DNA from: Pseudomonadota bacterium
Lineage (GTDB): Bacteria; Myxococcota_A; Polyangia; Polyangiales; Polyangiaceae
Assembly (NCBI GenBank): GCA_023411445.1
Contig: JAEYOT010000055.1
Coordinates: 1 to 10,748, forward strand
Length of the DNA: 10,748 nt
Reading direction: 5' to 3'
Notes under the pieces: model-generated
Seen by the model: only the letters and a program-made list of their open reading frames with translations
Told to the model about the DNA's origin: nothing
Database searches by the model: none
Program-made: the position numbers and the translations under genes
Shown here: positions 6,459-10,748 of the stretch, in pieces
How positions within the stretch are numbered: the first letter of the stretch is position 1
Layout of the letters: the number at the start of each line of letters is the position of its first letter

Positions 6459-6887
6459 TCAGGGCCCGCTAACCTTCATGCGACGGACCTGATCCGTCCA
6501 CAGCCGCGCCTTCACCCACGCGACGCCCTCAGCTTCGGTCGCCACGACGACGTGCGGGCAAGGCATGGTTTGCAGCATCAGGGTCGCGCGTAGCACGCCC
6601 CGGATCAGCGGGCTCGGTAAAGCGAATGCCACGCCGACGACGTGCTCGCGGATCACGGCCCCGTGCTGTTTCATGAACCGGGCCTGCAGCCGGACGTGAC
6701 GAGGAGGGGTGAGCGGGAGGTCCGCTGGCGTCACGTACACCGCACCCACGCGCGACGCGCTCTGGAGCAGGCGCAGGTACTCCGCCAGGTACTGCTCGAA
6801 GTCCTCGTCCGACGGCACCCGGTGGTACCGCACCACCACCAGCGAGGGCTGGCTGGTGTCGATCTCGATCGAGGAAGGAGCGGTCAT
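6459..6887 (-). CDS. STAS/SEC14-like small protein, function unknown
   Basis: The 142-residue soluble protein has no signal peptide or membrane segment. Its pattern fits the SpoIIAA-like (STAS/SEC14) fold found in many short myxobacterial proteins: an early strand with VVVRYHRVPSDEDF (17-30), a helix (31-46), a strand with a Pro-rich turn (49-63), a helix RHVRLQARFMKQHGAVI (63-79), a strand VVGVAFAL (83-90), then SPLIRGVLRATLML (92-105), PHVVVATEAEGVAWVKARL (111-129). The family call rests on this pattern and not on a catalytic motif, so it is tentative. Some STAS proteins are anti-sigma antagonists; the Ser/Thr that would be phosphorylated in such antagonists is not evident here. It is 22 bases upstream of the rdgC-like gene on the same strand, so the two are probably co-transcribed. 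No recognisable ribosome binding site precedes the ATG. Confidence 0.7.
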   Translation of the reverse strand: MTAPSSIEIDTSQPSLVVVRYHRVPSDEDFEQYLAEYLRLLQSASRVGAVYVTPADLPLTPPRHVRLQARFMKQHGAVIREHVVGVAFALPSPLIRGVLRATLMLQTMPCPHVVVATEAEGVAWVKARLWTDQVRRMKVSGP

Positions 6888-6982
6888 CTCGGAGCCCGGC
6901 GCGCCAAAACGTTGATCAGCCCCAGCCGTCTTGCGCCACGGCCTCGCGGAATCAAGCGCTTTCGGCTCACACCTCGCAATTA

Positions 6983-7011
6983 TTGACTGCAGGCCAGACG
7001 CGCTGCACTAG
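6983..7011 (+). promoter_or_regulatory. Weak promoter candidate ahead of the xylulokinase gene
   Basis: TTGACT (6983-6988) matches the -35 consensus at five of six positions. Seventeen bases later comes CACTAG, a poor -10. If used, the transcript would start almost at the ATG (7021) and be nearly leaderless, which fits the absence of a ribosome binding site there. The 133-base gap between the divergent STAS-like gene and this gene shows no other clear motif. Confidence 0.25.
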
Positions 7012-7020
7012 GCTTCGGCC

Positions 7021-8586
7021 ATGGGACTGTACCTGGGTCTCGACTCCAGCACGCAAAGCCTCTCCGCCATGATCATCGACACGGACTCGGGCCGAGTCGT
7101 GGTGGATGAGAGCATCAATTTTGGCAAGGCCTTGCCTCAGTACCGCTCGCCGAGCGGCTTTCTGGAGCACGCCGATCCTCAGATCAAGCACGCCGATCCG
7201 CTGATGTGGGTGGCAGCGCTCGACCAACTGCTGTCGCGTCTCAAGCAGCAAGGGCACGACCTGGCGCGCGTGCAGGCCATCAGCGGCGCCGGCCAGCAGC
7301 ACGGCTCCGTGTACCTGAAGCGCCGCCTCTCGGACGCCGCAGCTTGGGACAGCACGCGCGATCTGGTCGATCAAGTCGCGCCGCTGCTCGCCCGCAGCAC
7401 CTCGCCCATCTGGATGGACAGCTCCACCAGCCAGCAGTGTCGCGAGATCGCCGCGGCGGTCGGCGGTGACGACGTCGTGGTCAAGCTCAGCGGCTCTCGC
7501 GCCATCGAGCGCTTCACGGGACCGCAGATCCGCGCATTTTACCAGAGAGAGCCCGAGGCGTACGAGAGCACGGCGGAGATCCACCTCGTCAGCTCGTTCA
7601 TGGCGTCTCTCCTCGTAGGCAAGAGCGCGCCGATCGACCACGGCGACGGCGCAGGCATGAACCTCTTGGAGCTGGCACGTGGGGACTGGAGCGAGCCGCT
7701 GCTCCAAGCCACCGCGCCGAATCTCCGGGCCAAGCTGCCGCCAGCGGCGGCGTCGCGCACCGTCGTCGGTGAGATCGCGCCGTACTTCGTCGCGCGCTAC
7801 GGCTTCCGAGCCGGCACGCCCGTCGTCGCCTTCACCGGTGATAACCCGTCCAGCTTGGTCGGCATGGGCGCCACGGAGCCAGGCACCGCCGTGATCAGCA
7901 TGGGTACGAGCGACACCGTGTTCGCGGCGATGCGCGAGCCGCTCACGGATCCGCGCGGCTTCGGCCACGTCTTTGGCAACCCGGCGGGCGGTTTCATGTG
8001 CCTGATCTGCTTCGCCAACGGCTCGCTCGCTCGCGAGCGCGTGGCAGAAAAGACCGGCCTGAGCTGGGACGCCTTCGAGCGAGCGATCCTGGAGCAAACG
8101 AAGCCTGGGAACCAAGGCAACCTGCTGCTGCCGTTTTTCATCCCCGAGATGACGCCGAAGGTCTTGGCGCCGAAGGTGGAACTTTTTGGTAGCGAGCGAT
8201 TCGTCGCCTGGCAGGAGCCCGCCGCGCTGGCGCGGGCCATCGTGGAAGCCCAAGCTCTCAGCATGCAGCGGCACTCGGATTGGATCGGCGAGCAGCCGAA
8301 GGTGATCCGCGTCACCGGTGGCGCCTCCAAGAACCGCGGCATTCGTCAGGTGTTGGCGGACGTGTTCGGCGCCGAGATCCGCGCGCTCTCGGTCGGCAAT
8401 AGCTCGGCGCTTGGCGGCGCTTTGCGCGCTGCCGAGGCGGCATCAGGGCTGTCGTTCGCCGCGCTCTACGAGCGCTTCGCGGCGACCGATTCGAAGCAGG
8501 ACGTGAGCCCCGCCCCCGGCGCGACCGCGAGCTACGGCCCACTCCGAGCCCAGCTGATCGAGCGACTAGCCAGCCTGAGCGACTGA
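7021..8586 (+). CDS. xylB: Xylulokinase, eukaryotic XYLB type (FGGY family)
   Basis: The enzyme transfers phosphate from ATP to D-xylulose, giving xylulose 5-phosphate for the pentose phosphate pathway. At 521 residues it is longer than bacterial XylB (about 485) and close to human XYLB (about 535). FGGY landmarks are the start GLDSSTQSL (5-13), AISGAGQQHGSVYL, IWMDSSTSQQC, SGSRAIERFTGPQI, PIDHGDGAGMNLL with the predicted catalytic Asp209, the phosphate loop GTSDT (295-299) and the nucleotide site VTGGASKNRGIRQVLADVFGA. From memory, several of these read almost word for word like human XYLB (SGAGQQHGS, WMDSST, GSRAYERFTG, DGSGMNLL, FTGDNPASL, ATGGASHNR, QVLADVF) and much less like E. coli XylB. 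No xylose isomerase, transporter or XylR lies next to it, so the substrate source is unclear. The next gene begins directly after its stop (TGAATG), so the two are translationally coupled. Confidence 0.9.
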   Translation: MGLYLGLDSSTQSLSAMIIDTDSGRVVVDESINFGKALPQYRSPSGFLEHADPQIKHADPLMWVAALDQLLSRLKQQGHDLARVQAISGAGQQHGSVYLKRRLSDAAAWDSTRDLVDQVAPLLARSTSPIWMDSSTSQQCREIAAAVGGDDVVVKLSGSRAIERFTGPQIRAFYQREPEAYESTAEIHLVSSFMASLLVGKSAPIDHGDGAGMNLLELARGDWSEPLLQATAPNLRAKLPPAAASRTVVGEIAPYFVARYGFRAGTPVVAFTGDNPSSLVGMGATEPGTAVISMGTSDTVFAAMREPLTDPRGFGHVFGNPAGGFMCLICFANGSLARERVAEKTGLSWDAFERAILEQTKPGNQGNLLLPFFIPEMTPKVLAPKVELFGSERFVAWQEPAALARAIVEAQALSMQRHSDWIGEQPKVIRVTGGASKNRGIRQVLADVFGAEIRALSVGNSSALGGALRAAEAASGLSFAALYERFAATDSKQDVSPAPGATASYGPLRAQLIERLASLSD

Positions 8587-10278
8587 ATGAAGCTGCCGGA
8601 TCTGCTGGAGCCGACGCCGCGCCTACGCCTCGACGCGCGTCTGTTCGCAGAGACACTCACGTTCGCGTTCGCGACCGGCAGCTCTCCCGAGGCGTTCGAG
8701 CGGGTGCTAAAAAGCTTCGATCCGGGGCCGACGAGCTTCGACGCGGAGCTGTTCTCGCGCGACCTGTTCGTGAAGGATCTGGTCACGCGCTGCCTGTGCC
8801 CGCCGGGTGGCAAGCGCGACCGCTACCCGCTGTTGCAGCGCCCGCTGCTCGCCGTGCTCACCCATCCGAGCACGGACCTTGCGACGCTCCGCTTCCGCCA
8901 GCAGCTGCTCGCGTCGCTCACCGCCTCCGGCGAGCTGCAGCGCGCCGTCCTGCAGGGCGTGGCCGAGCTGCGCTACCTGTTCGAGCTGTTTCACGGTGGC
9001 GAGCGGGCTCGCCACAGCGCGGCGGTCCTGCGCCGCTTGGACATCCTGCGCGCGCTCAAGAACACGATCGAGAAGCTGGGGCGCACCTTCGCGAAGGCCG
9101 AAGGTCCGCTCGCTCGCGTGAGCGATTTCATCGCCGACGTTGAGCGCTCCGAAGGCTGGGCGCACCTGTGCAGCTTGCTCGACTACGAGAGCAACCTCGC
9201 CACCATCGACGTCCGCGTTCGGCTCGGGCACGACGGCGAAATTCGCAGCTTCGCCATCCAGCGGGTGGACGAGAACCGGAAGAACCCCTGGTACAGCTCG
9301 CCCTGGCGTCGCTTCGCCTCGCGCCTCTCCCTGCTGCTACGAGGCCTCCACGTGCGACGCAGCGAGCTCTTGGGGCGGCTGGTCGAGGGCGTCTTCGACG
9401 ACATGCAGGAGGTGTGGCTCGCGCTGTTCCAGCTGATGCTGGACCTCGAGCTGTACGTAGCTGCGCTCCGCTTTCGTGAGCTCGCGCGCAGCAAGGGCTT
9501 GGAGGTGTGCCTGCCGGAGCTCAGCGAGCTGTCGAGCAGCGCGCAAGGTTCGCGCCTCGAGCGGGTGTTCAACCCGTTCCTCTTGCTGGAGAGCAGCTCG
9601 CCCGTGCCGTGTGACGTAGAGCACTCCCCGCACGCCATCAGCATCATCACGGGGCCCAATTCTGGCGGCAAGACGCGGCTGCTCCAGGCCGTAGGCCTCA
9701 CCCAGCTCCTCGCGCAGGCTGGGCTGTTCGTGCCCGCCCGAGCCGCGCAGCGCTCGCTGCGGAGCGGCATGTTCGGCTCACTCGTACAACAGGCGGAAGC
9801 CGATCAAGCCGAGGGTAGGCTGGGCACGGAGCTGACGCGCATCCGTCGCCTGTTCGAGAGCCTGCCGTTCGGTGGCCTGGCCATCCTCGACGAGCTGTGC
9901 TCGGGCACGAACCCCACGGAGGGGGAAGAGATCTTCCAGCTCCTGATCGAGCTCTTGGGGGAGCTCTCCCCGGTCGCCTTCATCAGCACGCACTTCTTGG
10001 GCTTGGCGGCGCGCCTGGAGCGCGAGCGCCCGGTCGAGCTCGCATTCCTGGAGGTCGAGCTGGGCCCGAGCGGCCGCCCCACCTACCGCTTCGTCCCCGG
10101 TGTCGCCAAGACGTCGTTGGCGCGCGGCGTCGCCGAGCGACTGGGTGTCACGCGGGAGAGTCTGCTCGCTCTGCTCGAGCAGCGGCGCGCCGAGCAGAGC
10201 GACACGGGCGAGCGTGAGAGCCCCCCTTCCCCGCTCTTGGCTTCAGCTCAGAGCGGGAAGAGCGAGCCTCTGACGTAG
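8587..10278 (+). CDS. MutS-family ATPase lacking the mismatch-recognition domain
   Basis: The 563-residue protein has the MutS core and ATPase domain only. Residues about 50-330 are helix-rich and resemble the MutS lever/connector domains, including HPSTDLATLRFRQQLL. The ATPase follows: Walker A GPNSGGKT (356-363), Walker B LAILDE (431-436), the signature SGTNPTEGEE (439-448) and the STHF switch (467-470) with His469. The N-terminal domain of MutS, with its Phe-x-Glu mismatch probe, is absent, as are the Smr nuclease and KOW parts of MutS2. It therefore belongs to the short MutS-like proteins whose role is unproven; repair, recombination intermediate binding or a separate function are all possible. 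All ATPase residues are intact, so it should be active. It directly follows the xylulokinase gene with no intergenic bases and lacks its own ribosome binding site. The C-terminal 20 residues are low complexity. Its 3' end overlaps deoC by 36 bases on the opposite strand. Confidence 0.87.
   Translation: MKLPDLLEPTPRLRLDARLFAETLTFAFATGSSPEAFERVLKSFDPGPTSFDAELFSRDLFVKDLVTRCLCPPGGKRDRYPLLQRPLLAVLTHPSTDLATLRFRQQLLASLTASGELQRAVLQGVAELRYLFELFHGGERARHSAAVLRRLDILRALKNTIEKLGRTFAKAEGPLARVSDFIADVERSEGWAHLCSLLDYESNLATIDVRVRLGHDGEIRSFAIQRVDENRKNPWYSSPWRRFASRLSLLLRGLHVRRSELLGRLVEGVFDDMQEVWLALFQLMLDLELYVAALRFRELARSKGLEVCLPELSELSSSAQGSRLERVFNPFLLLESSSPVPCDVEHSPHAISIITGPNSGGKTRLLQAVGLTQLLAQAGLFVPARAAQRSLRSGMFGSLVQQAEADQAEGRLGTELTRIRRLFESLPFGGLAILDELCSGTNPTEGEEIFQLLIELLGELSPVAFISTHFLGLAARLERERPVELAFLEVELGPSGRPTYRFVPGVAKTSLARGVAERLGVTRESLLALLEQRRAEQSDTGERESPPSPLLASAQSGKSEPLT
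10230..10257. terminator. Bidirectional hairpin in the mutS-like/deoC overlap
   Basis: CCCGCTCT (10230-10237) and AGAGCGGG (10250-10257) form a perfect 8-bp stem. After one T/C mismatch the inner bases GGC (10239-10241) and GCT (10246-10248) pair, one as G-U, around a TTCA loop. Being an inverted repeat it folds on both strands. It sits across the end of deoC (stop 10243-10245) and inside the last codons of the mutS-like gene. No T-run follows on either strand, so this is not a textbook intrinsic terminator. A shared 3'-end or anti-collision element for the two converging transcripts is an inference. Confidence 0.5.
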
Positions 10279-10748
10279 CTCATCCAGCACCTCGCGCGTC
10301 TTGCTGCAGCCGCTGCGAGTGGCCCCGATTTCTCGCACTTTCAGGAGCGTATCCAGGTCCGCGATGCCGCCCGCTGCTTTGACTTGTACATGAGGCGGCG
10401 AGTGCTTCCGCATCAGCCTGAGATCCTCCAGCGTCGCGCCGGAGCTGCCGAAGCCAGTGGACGTCTTCACCCAATCGACCGAGAGCTCGCCGCAGATCTC
10501 GCACAGTCGCACCTTCTGCGCGTCGTTCAGGTAGCAGTTCTCGAAGATGACCTTCAGCTTCTGCCCGCGCGCGCGGGTTACTTGCAGCACGCCTGCAATG
10601 TCCGAGCGCACGGCGTCGAAGTCACCGCTCAGCACTTGGCTGATGTTCACGACCATATCAAGCTCACGCGCCCCATCGTCCAACGCTTGCTCGGCCTCCA
10701 GCTGCTTGACGCGGGCGGCGTGACCACCGTGCGGGAAACCGATGGTAG
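10243..10748 (-). CDS. deoC: Deoxyribose-phosphate aldolase, partial at the N-terminus
   Basis: DeoC splits 2-deoxyribose 5-phosphate into acetaldehyde and glyceraldehyde 3-phosphate, the last step of deoxynucleoside salvage. The reading frame is open to the right edge of the window, so about 168 codons of the C-terminal part are seen; some 50-90 N-terminal residues are missing. The visible part begins TIGFPHGG, a family motif. ELDMVVNI holds the catalytic Asp, VKTSTGF the Schiff-base lysine, and VKAAGGI the second active-site lysine. The phosphate-binding end reads GATRSGCSKT, a little unlike the usual GATRIGTSSG, which may be a lineage variant. A TTG at 10683 is an internal leucine and not the start. 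The stop lies inside the 3' end of the converging mutS-like gene. Confidence 0.92.
   Translation of the reverse strand, partial: TIGFPHGGHAARVKQLEAEQALDDGARELDMVVNISQVLSGDFDAVRSDIAGVLQVTRARGQKLKVIFENCYLNDAQKVRLCEICGELSVDWVKTSTGFGSSGATLEDLRLMRKHSPPHVQVKAAGGIADLDTLLKVREIGATRSGCSKTREVLDELRQRLALPALS

Noticed and set aside
6967..8274. Long open frame of 435 codons on the minus strand opposite the xylulokinase gene
   Set aside because: It is a high-GC antisense shadow: Arg/Ala/His-rich composition, no family motif, and the plus-strand frame is a clear kinase over the same bases.
10243..10683. A complete 146-residue gene starting at a TTG
   Set aside because: The frame stays open to the window edge and the upstream codons encode the DeoC motif TIGFPHGG, so the TTG is internal and the gene is truncated only by the window.

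Overview
This window looks like chromosome from a high-GC myxobacterium-like bacterium (Myxococcota, probably class Polyangia). The grounds are the strongly GC-biased third codon positions, a large cysteine-rich lipoprotein with glycine-rich linkers, an OmpA-family protein carrying thrombospondin type 3 (TSP3) calcium repeats, and a mix of sugar kinases that resemble eukaryotic enzymes. The lineage is an inference from gene style; there is no rRNA or tRNA to settle it. I see no insertion sequence, CRISPR array, prophage or integron.

Layout. (1) 68-2976, minus strand: an envelope pair, an OmpA/TSP3 beta-barrel protein followed by a 48-cysteine lipoprotein, with a hairpin between them and a strong hairpin at the left edge that probably ends the unit. 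(2) 2977-3302: a regulatory region between divergent genes. It is unusually AT-rich for this genome and holds a perfect 19-bp dyad, a sigma-54-like promoter facing the OmpA gene, and a second long dyad in the likely 5' leader. (3) 3303-5119, plus strand: an ATP-type phosphofructokinase of the plant/trypanosome-like clade, overlapping a small membrane protein of unknown function. (4) 5129-6887, minus strand: a two-gene unit of a STAS/SEC14-like small protein and a long, divergent RdgC-type recombination protein. (5) 7021-10278, plus strand: a xylulokinase that reads like animal XYLB rather than E. coli XylB, directly abutting a MutS-family ATPase that lacks the mismatch-recognition domain. (6) 10243 to the right edge, minus strand: deoxyribose-phosphate aldolase (deoC), incomplete at its N-terminus and overlapping the MutS-like gene tail to tail, with a strong hairpin at the junction.

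Three enzymes (phosphofructokinase, xylulokinase, DeoC) feed or drain the triose/pentose phosphate pool, and two proteins (RdgC-like, MutS-like) act on DNA. I see no evidence that they form one system, and I did not find a clear new defence or mobile system. The most interesting items are the eukaryote-type xylulokinase coupled to a MutS-like ATPase, the three stacked signals upstream of the OmpA gene, and the hairpin at the mutS-like/deoC junction.
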